DNA from: Diadema setosum
Lineage: Eukaryota > Echinodermata > Echinoidea > Diadematoida > Diadematidae
Assembly: GCA_033980235.1 (NCBI GenBank)
Contig: CM067059.1
Coordinates: 26,139,922 to 26,203,921, forward strand
DNA length: 64,000 bases
Direction of reading: 5' to 3'
Shown here: positions 45,301 to 58,500 of the stretch, in pieces
How positions within the stretch are numbered: position 1 is the first letter of the stretch
How the letters are laid out: each line of letters opens with the position of its first letter
Made by a program: the position numbers and the translations under genes
The notes under the pieces: generated by a model
Told to the model about the DNA's origin: nothing
Databases searched by the model: none
The model's input: only the letters and a program-made list of their open reading frames with translations

Positions 45301-48300
45301 GATTCTTTTTGGGTGGTTTAACATCAATGTATAATCAATTCCTGGAAAATAAACAGTGGCCTGAATTCATGAACATTTTGTCGACAAAATGGCTGATTTC
45401 GTAACAAAATGGGCCATGCGACATTTGGCGTCCCATACAAAACTACGGTATTTGTCCACGGTTTAAACCATGGTTTTAATTGTACCATCTTCCGTGAATT
45501 TGGGCCTATATGTCTCATTTCCATAAAAATTCAAACACATACAACATGCAGAGAAAGGCTCTTTCAACAGCAATATCTTTCATATATCTCAGCAGTGTTA
45601 GATCTATATCAGCCACTGCAAAAAACTAAACTGTGTCTATATTCATTCGTATTATGTCGAAAATTTCATGATGTTTACAGTATTGAAAGCAAGAGGGGTG
45701 AAGGTTGAGGTGTGAATTTTCTACAATTTGTTGCAATCTTACAAATTTCATTTGTAAAGGGAGACACATTGAAGAAAATTCACACCTCATTGTTAAGTCT
45801 TATTGGCAACAAATACTGAGTCACGAGCATGACAGCTCTGATTAAACAAGAGAGAGAGAGCAAGAGAGACTCTCACCAATATGATTGACACCCATCTGCA
45901 TTTCAAGGCCATCCTCTGTCTTCCACTTTGGGCATCTCATTACACCAGCATTGTTGATGAGAACATGAAGATTACATTCATCTGCAGTATGTGTAAAAAA
46001 AAAAAGGCCATGCCCAACAAAACACTCTCTTGATTACAGTACTGCCTGATTATAAGAGATTTCTTTTTTCCCCAACAAAAGTAATTCTCATGTATTGTAA
46101 TACAGTGACTGTATACATCTAAAGTGAAGTGTACAGAATTGCTTCAGGTCAAATTACGATGAAATGACAGAAACTACCCTAAAACTCTTTTCTTACTTGG
46201 TTTATCCCTCCTCCTCCTCCTCCTCCAATAAGGTGCAGGCTGGTAATCAATGCAAAAATCAGCATATACTTCATCTCCATCATTTAGTATGAAGACATCT
46301 TGAACGAGTTCTCTATTTCTAAGTTTCTGTCACACTATTAATTCACAACAGCTGTAGCTGTGCTTAGTTGTTTCCACATTATATGTGTATCGCATTCAGT
46401 ATCTTTTTGTGTGAAATTGACTTTCTGTGTATTTTAAAAAATGCTTTCAAAAACTTTGAATTTAGTTACCTAAAATCAGACCAAAATGGAATCATTACAA
46501 ATAGATATAAAAAGTGCCTGAACATAACAATCAATACAACTTTCATTCTTATAGTGCAAATTGAACAAAATAGTGAAGAAAAAAAAATCACCTGATTTCA
46601 CCTTCTCTGCAAACCTCCTTATGGAGCTGAAAGACGCCAAGTCCAACTCCATGGCCTTCACGTTGACATTGCCGCTACCCAGGATGATTTCTTTTCTTGC
46701 CTTTTCTGCCTTCTTCATATCTCTGCAGGCCAGAATGACTGTGCCTCCTAAGTACAAAATGAGAAAATCAAACAAAAGATTAAACACATAAATACTAAAT
46801 GACCCACTAATTTGCAATTAGTTGGAATAATCATATATCTCAAATAAGTACGCATTTCAAGTGAAGGCAGTGTTTATGTCATCAATGTTCATTTTAACAC
46901 AGCTCAAACACAGAATTGATGGAAAAACTTGAACATTGTTTTACAAGAAGGAAGTCAAATTAAAACCTAAAATCAAAATAAAAACTGTTATTGAACTTAC
47001 CTCTCTTTGCCAGTTCCATAGCTGTTTCTTTGCCGATCCCCGAGTTAGCCCCTGTGATTATGAAAACTTTGCCGTCTACCATAGCTTTGCTTTTACATTT
47101 TCCTCCTGCAAAGTAGTCCCTGGTGAAAAGATTTTGATGAAATGTTGAAACAAGATCAATACATCAAGACGAAATGCCAATACCCCATATTTCAAAAGAT
47201 TTTCTTTTACTTTTACAGGGTAAACAAAACAGCTGACCATCTTTCTACTCTCTGGACAGTAGCGTATCCAGGCGGGCGAGCACAGGGCACACACCCTCCT
47301 TTAATTTTTATTAAAACAAAAGAAATACCCCTGGTAAAAAGAAGAAAAAGGGGGGTGGCATGTGCACCCCCTTTAATTTTGTAAAGGCGCCCCCTTTTAC
47401 GGAATTCCTGGATCCGCCCCTGCTGGATGTAGCTTCTCATAGACATCACATGGTGAACCCTCAAAAAACTAGTGTGATTTGGTCTATCAAAAAAACCATA
47501 CAAAAATACAAGTGTCACCAAGAGGAAAGATATGCCTTGTTTTCTAAACCTCTTCCAGTCTTATGAGTAAGACCTGAGATCTCCATGGTAGATTCTATTC
47601 CAAATTCTTTGTTGCAAAAAGGCAATAAGGCAAAATGTGAGATAGTAAGAAAACCCTTATCTTGGCTTCTTGGGTACGAGAAGTTGAGAATTTCAGCCAA
47701 GAAACTTGACTGAAAGAAAAGTTTATATCTTTTTGTTGGGGATATGTTCCTCGGAGACTACCAGTATGTCTGTCTTCACGGAATCCCCTCAAAAAATGAT
47801 AAAAATAACTCCTCCAGACAGATAGATTTTTCTGTCTACCAAGAAACAGGCTCTCAACTTTTCTCAAAAAGTTGAAAACGTGAGAGGGCACATTCTCTGC
47901 TCTTGCCTTCTCACACAACTTCTAGTGGACCCAAGAATTTGAGGAAGATGTGATCTCGGATGTAAACTTTTGATCTTGCCCTTGCCTTTTCGACCCCAAT
48001 TGGTGTCGATCGGAATATGCAATGGCAATGGTAAATAAAGTTACGCCTTTTTTTTTTTTTTTTTAGTTTAGTTTAGTGAATTTTATTGACTCCATTTCTC
48101 TTGGGGTATGAGAGTACAAGGAAAACAGAACCAGAACCAGAACCAGAAACAAAGAATATAAATAACATTCTAACAATAATAAGAGTATGACAAATTATAA
48201 AATGGGTTCAAGAATGTAGCCAATTGGAAGCGCTGAAATGAGCCACGTGTGCTTGTATTAATTTCTCACTAACATGCACGGCCGACGTCACAATGTTTGC

Positions 48301-49776
48301 ACTAGCAGTGCGCACTCAATCAGTTGTTACAAGTGCGTCGCGCGCTACTATACGCGCTGTCAATCCTGTAAACAACTTCTAGTTCGGGCTGCCGGCCGGC
48401 CTTTCTTGTGTGCATAACATGTGTGGCGTACGAGTACTCTTATGCGTACAGTACTTATGTGTGCGGGATTTCCGAGTGCGACATGCGTAAATGTTTGGGA
48501 CGAACATCTTCGGACATCTTGATCCACAAAGGTACGTGAAAAATGCTGTTAGTTTTCGACCCATTTTATAAAACAAATGATGCACAGGATTATTTCGTGG
48601 CGTGGAGATGCAGCTCACTCTCGGGTATTTACAATGTAGTGCAACATGCACTCGGCTTCGCCTTGTGCATGTTTCACAATTTTAATACCCTCGAGTGCGC
48701 TACATCTCCACTAACGCACTCTATCCTGTGCATCATTTGTTTAGACCGATTCTGTGACGCCCAATGTGTATTTTTGGCATGGGCAGCGCCATTATTGCGG
48801 TGTATCATCTGACCCCCCCCCCTCCTCTCTCCCCACCCCTCTCCCTACATTAGCACGCGCGCAGAATGAAAAACTGATGCATGGTTGTTTTAGCCAATGG
48901 GCGTCTCGTACTGAGTGCGCAAATGCTTGCTTAGTGTGCGAACCTTTGTTACAAGTGCGCGATAAACATGTTGCCCGTGGGGTGGGGGAGAGGGGGGGGG
49001 TCTGCTAATACACCTCAAAATGAGCTCATGGCTGCGCCCAGTGCCACAAATTGTCTGCTGCCCTCAACGAACCCGAATCGGTCTATACCAGTGAATACAA
49101 TTCTTGTAGATTATCATTTTGGATCTAGATCTAGTGCAACTGCTGATGGATAAACCCAGTGCCGTATATAAAGAGAGTCTGGCCAACTCGGTTTTTGGCT
49201 TATGTGTTTTGAAGCCTGTGATTGGTCAAAAGCTGGTCCCGTGATCTACAGGCGCCATGTCGTTACTGAAGTGCGCTCATACGCAGTGCCCATTGTTAAC
49301 TACCCCTTATTTGGCTTGGTTATTTTGTAACGTCTGAGCGTAAAAGCTAACCCTGTAACGCGTAATACGCGCGGTAACGACATGGCGTCCAAATTAGCAG
49401 TTGGCCAGACTCTCTTTATATATGGCACTGGATAAACCCATAAGCCATATACATTGCCATTAAAACAAGGAAACACACATGCAATCCTGAAGTCTAAAGA
49501 AGAACATCAAAACGAGAAGCGTGAAAGAGTAGACATCTTATCTACTAGTTCTATAAACAATGATAAACCAGCTTGCAGCTGACGTTTAGTGCCACCATGT
49601 GCATGCAGTAAGCAGGGAGGTGGAAGAGCTAGATCTCTAGACCTTCTTCCACCTCCCTGCAGTAAGCAGTATGTTAACCGTGCTTACTTGGCCAGTACAG
49701 TGCATCCGACTAGCGTTCCAAACGTAGAAAATGGAATCACTAGTCGTGGATGAAATATTCTATTCACAAACTCCAT
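42393..49776 (-). CDS. RDH13: Retinol dehydrogenase 13-like short-chain dehydrogenase
   Basis: NADP-dependent SDR of the RDH11-14 group, which reduces or oxidises retinoids; mammalian RDH13 is mitochondrial. Seven exons in coding order: 49776-49688, 47119-47001, 46747-46592, 45981-45877, 44933-44724, 43737-43530, 42546-42393. They sum to 1041 nt, 346 aa plus TGA, close to the 331 aa of human RDH13. Motifs: hydrophobic N-terminus ([19 protein letters not shown], 12-30), cofactor motif TGANSGIG (52-59), INNAGVM (130-136), catalytic Ser182 in NVSSIAH, Tyr207 and Lys211 in AYANSK, then [37 protein letters not shown] is nearly identical to vertebrate RDH13, and the N-terminal exon also aligns with RDH13, which supports RDH13 over RDH11, 12 or 14. 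The C-terminal tail is acidic and threonine-rich and is not conserved. The gene is divergent with FIBP. Confidence 0.94.
43854..44466. mobile_element. Foldback MITE, family Y, copy 2
   Basis: Left arm GGGGAAATCCAGTCCAAATA pairs with right arm TATTTGGATTGGATTTCC. The inner AAATCGGATGAAAAATATGG pairs with CTTATTTTTCATCCGATTTC. The left end has TTAA; the right end is decayed. It lies in RDH13 intron 5. Confidence 0.8.
45358..45512. mobile_element. Small palindromic MITE
   Basis: GGCCTGAATTCATGAA at the left and TTCCGTGAATTTGGGCC at the right, about 155 bp, in RDH13 intron 4. Confidence 0.45.
47257..47422. mobile_element. hAT-like MITE, 166 bp
   Basis: Ends CAGTAGCGTATCCAGG and CCTGGATCCGCCCCTG, diverged inverted repeats of the common CAGNGGCGGATCCAGG type. 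CTGGA flanks both sides (47252-47256, 47423-47427). RDH13 intron 1. Confidence 0.7.
47700..48055. repeat. Dispersed repeat, also at about 50680-50880
   Basis: GTGAAGMCAGACRYR, GGAACATATCCCC-type and CTCCTCCAGACAGAT phrases occur in the same order in both places. Boundaries are unclear. Confidence 0.5.
48058..48165 (-). mobile_element. Retroposon 3' end with (AACTA)n tail
   Basis: On the minus strand GGAGTCAATAAAATTCACTA is followed by AACTA repeats and an A-run. An AGAACC tandem repeat is at 48127-48149. Confidence 0.5.
48571..48742. repeat. 172-bp imperfect inverted repeat
   Basis: AAACAAATGATGCACAGGAT at the left is complementary to ATCCTGTGCATCATTTGTTT at the right, with GCATGCACTC-type pairing at the centre. 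It directly abuts MITE family X copy 2. Confidence 0.8.
48740..49091. mobile_element. MITE family X, copy 2
   Basis: Inverted relative to 14465-14880 with the same order of phrases (GCACTGGGCGCAGCCAT complement, AACATGTTTATCGCGCACTT complement). RDH13 intron 1. Confidence 0.75.
49157..49430. mobile_element. hAT MITE, 274 bp, perfect 8-bp target duplication
   Basis: Inverted ends CAGTGCCGTATATAAAGAGA and TCTCTTTATATATGGCACTG continue into GTCTGGCCAACT / AGTTGGCCAGAC. GATAAACC lies at 49149-49156 and again at 49431-49438. An exact 8-bp duplication with CAG...CTG ends is the hAT signature. It is in RDH13 intron 1, 257 bp from exon 1. Confidence 0.88.
49613..49660. repeat. 16-bp-arm hairpin next to RDH13 exon 1
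   Basis: GCAGGGAGGTGGAAGA and TCTTCCACCTCCCTGC around a 16-bp loop, flanked on both sides by GCAGTAAGCAG-like sequence. Confidence 0.7.
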
Positions 49777-50145
49777 GACTTCAGAATGTCCGCTTGTCAC
49801 TGCTCTCAAAGGAATTGCAAAATTGTCAACGTTGTTGTATTTGTTGATAGATCTCGCACTTCACTTGTCCTCTCGCTTGCTTGTACATGCTGCGAGCTGC
49901 TCCAGCAGTACATATTATGCAGTACTAGTGGAAGGACATGAGAAATATTATGCAACAACCTCAGTTACAAAAAAGATCGCGCGTAGCATGACCAATTAGA
50001 TGAATATTCATATAATGATGTTGCCTATGCCGTTTCTAGTCTTGTGCGTAACTGCTCATCCTGCATACGTCACTCTACTTCTATGCTCTCCACAAATATT
50101 ATTTTGCGCCGTACAGTAGAAGCATTATCGAGCTTTAAGTCCAAA
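49777..50145. promoter_or_regulatory. Shared RDH13/FIBP divergent promoter interval
   Basis: The 369 bp between the two start codons, which point away from each other, must hold both 5' UTRs and probably both promoters. A CCAAT box (49992-49996, in ATGACCAATTAG) lies near the middle and no TATA box is evident. No transposon end is recognised here, unlike the flanking introns. A bidirectional promoter is inference from geometry. Confidence 0.6.
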
Positions 50146-52764
50146 ATGTCCGAGCTAAATGTTAACGTTGTTGTTGGAAACATCACTATGGTTGATCCGG
50201 AGGTGTATAGATACTGGTTGGATGGTTACTCAGGTAAGTGGTGTTGTGAGATATGATAAGAATTGTGGCAGAGACTCGAGTATGAACCTGAACATTCAAG
50301 TGAGCGAGGATTTATTAGTTCAGTCCCACATAATATCATTCCATGTAAGTTTGAGTTACAAACGTGAACAATATCCGCCGTGCCGTGTGTGCATCATCAA
50401 TGCAATACATGTAACATCATGCGTCATCATGCATCATGCATCTTCATGTAAAGTAAATTTAGTCTACGCTCAGGCGCTAGCCTACTACGCCTGATCTAGC
50501 AATCCAGGGGTGTAGGGGCTGAAGGCGCCTAACGTTAGTCATGAGCACATCATCATGACATATTAATTATTATTAGTGATGTAGCACCCTGCACATTTAT
50601 CATGTTTATCTTCCCGTCTTGACCAAAAGATCGGTCTGTAAAATTTAAATTAAGTTTACTAGGTCTATCTGGTCGATGGTCACGATGGTCGTCGGGGATA
50701 TGTTCCGTTGACACTGCGTCTGGCTTCACGGATCCCCTTATATGGAGGAGAGCGATAACGTCCAAAAAATTTTTTAAAAATAATAATAATAAATGAATAA
50801 ATAAAAGTCTCCTCCAGACAGATGTGATGGATCTTTCAGCTCAGTCTACTTCCCGTCATGGTCATGACAGACTGTGTATCATGAGTAGTGCTAGAGGTAA
50901 AGTACACTAGACTGTAATAGAATAGAATTACTAATTCTAGGCCTAAATTACTGAAATTCTAGAATCTACTTTGTTTATTTACAGGTAGACCACCAGACAG
51001 CATGGTAATTCCGGACGTGCACATTTCTGCGAACTAACGACATTCAATACGCACGAGACTTAGATGAGCCTCACACTCACACTGTCACAGAGCGTTGTTT
51101 GTACCGAAATTGCAAAAAACGCAAAGAAATTCACATTTTACCTCAGATTCAGAAGAAGTTGTCAAAATCGTGGGTATGAATAGTGATTCTAGACTGGTGC
51201 AAGGATAAGGTGCAAAAGATGTCGATTACTCCTTTACGAAAATTGTGTCTGGAATTATATGCTATTTTACACTTTTTAGAGAGGGGTATATTTGAAGTCT
51301 ATTTTCCAAAAATCAAAGTGAATAATTTTCATAATTTTGCTGGATTCATAATTTTCAGGACTTTGTGAATATACTAGTGCTATTGTTGGCTGAAATTTCA
51401 TCGTCTGAGTATGGAATTCAAAGCCATGAAAAAAGTGTCCGGTGATACGATCCACTAGAACTTGTCTCAATTTATAATAAAAGTAAATTAAAAAGACATA
51501 TAAAGTTATGCATGTGATGGTATCACTAGCCATATTACGATATGCCTATCCATATTGAATGCCTACCACAGAATCTCTTTCATTTGTCAGTGAGTCAAAA
51601 TTGTTTTCCTATATTATTGTCGTTGGATATCTGGTATTTAACATGAATGGTATTTACCATGAATATTCAACGATAGTGATGATGCCGTGTTGACGAAATT
51701 ATGATTATGAAAGGAAACTATAGTTACAGTTGTAACATCAATGTCATTCTTTAATGTTATTACCATCATCAGTATTGCAAATATAGTGGTAGTATTAGTA
51801 TTAGTAACTGTAACATAAGTACAGCAATCGAATGGTACATTTTTAAAATTAATTATGTCACTCCCTATTACCAATTGCCTCTATCTTGTTTGCCTTTATC
51901 TCTACTTCTATTACCTCAACTACTGCAACTACAAGAACTTATATCGTGTGTGTCTGTTTTAATTTTGTGTGCATTTTTTTTTTCTCCAGCATATGAAGCT
52001 ACAAGAAGGAGACATCAAAAGGTCAACAGACATAAGCCCGGATACTCTTTTGATATCATCAAGAATGATACAGACGATAACTACCGTGCATTCATTGCCA
52101 TGGAGAAGCATCTGCACAATCCACCAAGTCTTGCCAACCAGCCCCTGTTTCAAATTCCTAATGACATAAAGAGATTTCTTATTGAAAAGTAGGTCATGGT
52201 GATTATATTTTATTGAAAATGCACTGTATATCAAACAAAATGTTTTCAACGTAACTCTCAACTCTTGTGCAAAAGATGTCTAATGTTGAAGCAAAATACC
52301 CTGTGTAGCATGGTGATGTGTGGTTAAACTCTCCCACCAGACTTTCACAGGCATCGATATGCAGGTAATGAAATGTGAGAAAAACTGTCACATTGCAGTA
52401 CCGTAACTTGTGTAGAGCAGGGCGGTAGAAACCCATTTGCTTACTCGCACGGGACGACTAGAATTCACTGTCAGGCAGGTGATATGAATTGGCACATGCC
52501 TGTTAAAAGTGTGGGGTCATTTTCCAAATTTTCTGAATCTTACAGCTGGCAGAAATGTGTCTTGTAACACCCTGTGGTGTTTGGTAACCAACTGAATTTA
52601 TCGCAATGGTATGCTACCTTGTCCCAGATAATCATGACATAATATGCATAGATGTAGATAAAATCAATTAGAATTAGATCCCAGCCCCCTTCTCCCTCCC
52701 TCCCCCACCCCCCACCCAAAAAAAGGAAAGAAAAGAAAGAACGATATAAAGCAAAATGAATGGA

Positions 52765-52799
<35 letters not shown>

Positions 52800-55468
52800 T
52801 ACTATTATTTATAGTGCGCTTTTCCCACAAGGCCCAAAGCGCTTACAATCAATTCAAAACATGTACGACAATATGTGTAATTGGATCAATGTTATATATA
52901 CAGCTACGAACTAGTTGCTACTGAAAAGAATTCAGATTCTCTAAGGAAAACTCTACCTAGGACAAGATTGCAAACATGCTGATGGCTACTTCATTTCAGA
53001 CATAATAACTGGCATATTTTTCTAAACAGGTTGTCACATCATTTCAAATGGACATCCTGCCTCTGTTCTTGAAGTGCAGTAGACATTATTTTAGCAACAG
53101 AATCATCCATACAGTGAACATGTTTCTTGTTATAGCACAAGTCTGGCCATCGGTCATCATCAGTGAAAATTAGCACATCTAAAATACAAGTTCCTTTTCA
53201 TTTTCATTTCTTGACTAATAAACAATGCATATATTTCTCCTACAAACTTTCGAAGGTATTATGAACTGGACTCCTCAGTTGCAAGAGAAATTCTTGGAAA
53301 GAAGCTCTCCAGCAGACACAGAAAGGACCTCGATGAAATAGGAGAAAAGACAAATGTTGCACTTCGAAGCTGTAGAAGACAGGTTAGGAGTTCATACTTC
53401 ATATTTCGTCGGGTTAGAATGATAAGGGCGTTATTCCAAGTTGCCACTAAACCCATAGCGTTTGAGGCAACTTAACGCCCTTCTCATTCTCAACCGATGA
53501 TTTCTTGTTGAAAATGTTTGATCTTGACATACTCTGTATATTCTTCTATCATGTAGTGGTGTCACAGACATAATGCTTTAAATTTTTCCTTTTGTTCTTC
53601 ATTGTATTTGTCTGTCTGTCAGAGTGTTCTTCTACTTGTAGTTGCCCGGCTACCACTATACCAAGAACACAACATGTGGTACTGTAATGAATTTTGAATT
53701 GGATAGTGACAAAGCAATTACATGATTTGAGTTTTAGCCATAAGGTCAGAAATCATAGGGCCATATCAAAGCAAAATTTGTCTCAATTTTAGCGATGATT
53801 CAATAACTGCTTTTATGATGTTGTTATTAGAGGAGTGGTTTACTTTACTTCATTACCTTACTTCAATCCAAAGATGATACATGAATGTCAGACAATACTT
53901 GTTCATCAATCAGATCTCATTGGTCTCTATGTTTTTTACATGTACATTTCCTTTGACTTTCAAGCTGAATGCACTTGTATCTGAAGATACATCATGTCTA
54001 CTGGCCTGGACAGGAAGATGCCAAAAGCTATGTGACTCACTGGGATATTTGTGTTCATGCTGTGATCTCAGAATTTTCTGATGTACAGCAAAGGCCATTA
54101 TTGCTTATGTGTGTATGCATGTGTGAAATTAAGATACTTTTGTTCACGTGTACCTTAGAAAGTTCTTCTATGTTCCTTGTTTGTATGTTTTTGTTTTGTT
54201 TTTTTTGCATTGCAGTATGACAATTTCAAGAGAGTATTCAAAACAGTTGAGGACATGGAAGGCCCGATGGTGAAAAACATCCAGAAACATTTTCTGCTAT
54301 CTGAAGAACTTGCAAAGTAAGAGTCTCAGTTATACTTGTCAGTTAAAATTACTCACTATGATATAGCATATACACAAATAACCTAGGAAAGACAACATAC
54401 CTAGTTTCAACTATACTATATCACATTTCCAAACAATAGCAATTCTCCCCATAGTAAGAAACACAAAAAGTAAAACGATACTTATTCATTTATTTATTTA
54501 TTTGTCTATTCTTAATTAATGTTTGCTTGTCAATTCGATAAGTTTCTTTGATTTTATTTATCTATTTATTTAATTTATCTTATTTATCTTTCTATTCATT
54601 GTCTTTGTTTATTTGTCCATTGAGGGATGTTCTATTGATAAATCTACCTGTCTGTCTTTACTAAGAACCACATAGTTCTTTTTCCTGAAAGGAAGCCAAC
54701 CCAGAAATCTTATTCAGCAACTTTGATCCATGAAGAGCCGTTTTGGGTGTAATTGCTTCTTAGACCAAAGTCTTAATGAATGAGCATGAAGCATCACTAT
54801 TAGTCATTCACTTCTATGCCAAAAGGAAATATGCAGCCATAGTGTTCTTCGCCAACAATCGGTTTGAGACGGGAAAGAAGCGGGTGCAGTACCTGACGTT
54901 CAACGACTTGGCGTACTGTGCAGACCAGATGATCATCAGCTGGACAGCAGGGTCCATTGGTATGTCCAGTAAACAAGGCTCCAAACAGACAAGGGTGTGA
55001 AGGGAAATGAAAGCACGAAGGAGAATGAATATCTTTGTATTATTTTGATAGTTCTGGTTGAAATTCAGTCTTTGTACACTGCATTCTATAAGGTAACAGC
55101 GTTTTCAGCTGTTAGTTCTATTACGTGGTTTAATTTTTTTTTTTTTGAAGTGCAGCTCCACACCGCGTTCACATTTACTTGAATGAGTTGAGTAAAATCA
55201 AACAACAGAATGATAAAAGTTTCATGATAGTCATACATAGAACAAGAGAGTTTCAGAATTCTAAAGTCTGTCCTGTTTTCACAGAAAAGCAATAATCAAT
55301 AATAAACAATAATATTTTATACAAATCAGAAGTTGGAATGATGTCATCACCTCATAAGTCTCCTATTGACCTATACATGCAAGAAAAAATGAAGTAGGTT
55401 GTATTCTTTTCATGTACAGTAATTATATTGTAAATAGCTTAGCAATGCTCACTTTTTTCTTCTTCTTC

Positions 55469-55514
<46 letters not shown>

Positions 55515-58500
55515 GCAACATCAACATCAACATCAACATCAACAACAACAACAATAATTTTGCATATGAACTACTAGGAGAATTGTAAGGTGATGATATC
55601 ATCAACCCATGTGGTTGCAAAACAGAATCACTAACCGTATTCAGTGAAAACCATTGACACTTTGAAATTTTATATCTTTCTTATCTTCAGTCTGGTTTAA
55701 ACGATACTTCTGCTGCTCTGTTTGTCTGGTGATTATAGTCAGTTTGAACATGGTGTTAATGTTCTTTGAATCAAGCATCAGCTGCATGATTATTCCCTTG
55801 TCATGTATGTTAGGGAAAATTGCATCTCTTTCAGCAATCAGCAAACCGCTAGTACAGTTTAGCTTGAACTTGACTGTAGTTTGAGTGCATATCAACAGAC
55901 AGTTGTTTTCTCATTTGCCGCTCAGACTCCAGGAAGGAAGATCTGGATGCAGACTTTGACCGAGAGTTTCTGCAGATGCTGCGAGAACTCAAGTTTCTTG
56001 CCTATGACAAAGACGCCAGCGATCAGCACAGAATGTGAGCATTGCATGTTGTCATATGAATGGACAGTGCCGTGTTTGTATTTTCAGTGGGAAGTGATGT
56101 GAGAAGTTATGAATGATCACAAGAGTTAATATTTGCTTTGAAAATAATAAAGAAATCCCAAGGAATAGTAATAGTCTGACTACCTGAGGGGAAATGATTT
56201 TCATTTATTTACGTTCAACTTCATTTCATTTTTGTCAAGCCCACTGGAGGTGCGGGGAGACTAAGGGATCGCCTGGGCGTCTGTCCGTCCGTCCGTCCGT
56301 CCGTCCGTCTGTCGTCTGTCCGCAACGCTACAAAAACTTGTATAACTCTCTACTGAGGACTTCAATTTCAATCAAACTTGGAGGGAAGAGTAGTTATGTA
56401 AAGTTACACATTTTTCCAAACATGAAGTACACCTCAAGGTCAAAGGTCACACTCAGGGGTCAATGAACTTTAGGGCCCAATGTTAAGATTTTACGGCGCG
56501 TTTCGATTATGGCTCATAACTTTTGATGCATATATGTCTGTTTGTGACCAAACTTGGATGATAGATGTCCCTTGGGGAGTTGAAGGTCACCATAAGGTCA
56601 AAGGTCACTGGCAGGGGTCAACAAACTTTTAGGGCCCAATGATAAGTTTTTACGGCGCATTTCGATTATGGCTCATAACTGTTGTTCCCTATGTCAGTTT
56701 GTGACCAAACTGTGATGGTAGATGTCCCTTGGGGAGTTGAAGTTCGTCACAAGGTCAAAGGTCACAGACAGGGGGTCAACAAACTTTTAGGGCCTAATGT
56801 TTAGTTTTTACGGCGCGTTTCGATTATGGCTCATAACTTTTGATCCCTATGTCTGTTTGTGAACTTTGCTGGTAAATGTCCCTTGGGGAGTTGAAGGTCA
56901 CCAGAAGGTCAAAGGTCATGGGCGGGGTCAATGAACTTCAGAGAGTTAGAAAATATTAATTTCTTCTACGCGAATGGGGGAGACACATTTTGGCACTTGC
57001 CTTGTTGAGCTGTTTTATTATCAGAATATTGCTGTAAAGAAAGGGTTCAGAGATATATTAATGTGTTAGGAGAACAATGCAATGAGTGACAATCAAAGTC
57101 TTTTAATACAAATCTTTGTTTCGTTCTGTCAGAGTTGTCATATTCAGCCAAGATGCCAATATCCAGTAAAAAGCAGTGCTTGCAACACATAGATACCTTA
57201 AAGGAAAAGAAGATAGAAAGATAAAGTTATTGCACTACTGCATGATTTACAGCAGCACATGAAGTGGTGTAAATCATTATTGAACATACAACGTGCTGGA
57301 ATGTCATAGGCCTATAGTAGAACTGAGTGGTTTATGGAAGATATTGACCACATTACTCCAGTTCTCCAATCCCTCCACTGGCTTTCCTTACACCAACATA
57401 TCACCTTTAAAATCCTTCTCATTGTTTATATTTAAGATATGTTATAATCTTGCCCCATCTTATCTCAAAGACTTGATTTCTCTGGGCTCCTCCACTTCAA
57501 CAAGTTCTCTCCATTCTCCCTCCACTCTGCAACTTTCACATGGTCCATGCACCTGTACCCATTATGGTGACAGGGCTTTTTTTATGCCTCCGCCAACGAA
57601 GTGGCCGGAGGCATTATGTTTTCGGGTGGTCCGTCCGTCCGTCCGTACGTCTGTACGTACGTCCGTCCGTCCCGTTTTGTTTTTGTCGATATCTCAAGAA
57701 CCGTGTGGTGGTTTTGCATCAAACTTGGTATGAGGGTATATTCTTGGGGGATGATACTTTGTGTGGATTTTAGGGTCACAGGGTCAAAGGTCAAAGGTCA
57801 CAGGTTATTTTGTGAAAAAAAAAATTGAAATTTCATGTTTTTCTCCATATCTCGCAAATGGTTCAAGGTATCTTCATGGAACTTAGTATATATGCTTGTA
57901 CCGATGGGCAGTGATTATCTAGGGAAGTTGGGGTCATGGGTCAAAGGTCAGGGGTCAAAGGTCAAGGTCAACTCCTCAAAATATAACTACTTTCCTTATA
58001 TTTATGCAATGCCTGAAGGATTTTTTTAAAACTTGATGTATGCATGTATAACCCAATATATATTCTGTGGGAAGTTTCTTGCCAAAAGGTCAAAGGTCAA
58101 AAGGTCAAAGGTCAAGTGAAAGTGCTAAATTGCACTTTTTCCTCCATATCTCAAAAGTAACTCAAGGTATTGTCATGAAACTTACATATTTATGCATATT
58201 CTACCTAACAGTGATTCTCTTTGGAGCTGTGGGGTCAAAGGTCAAAGGCCAGGTTTCGATAATACTATTTTACCATTTGATACTGAAATTATACTTTTTC
58301 TCAATACCTTGAAAATTACTCAATGCATAAACTTGTAAAAGGGTCAAAAGTCAAGTGAAAATCATCAGTTCCCCCAAATACCTGCACTCTGACGTTTTAA
58401 TCATTCATCCAATTGAACCTAGTTCTAGGAAAGTGAACATTGAGCACATTTGTGGCAAACCTGTCATTTTTAATATTTTGCCAGTTGTGTGAAACTGTCA

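Noticed and set aside
50044..50145. N-terminal extension of FIBP by 34 codons
   Set aside because: In frame but without similarity to FIBP. The family start aligns with 50146 and the extra codons occupy the probable 5' UTR.
57601..57828. Ser/Val/Arg/Pro-rich frame through the CCGTCC run
   Set aside because: It arises from tetranucleotide repeats inside a transposon.
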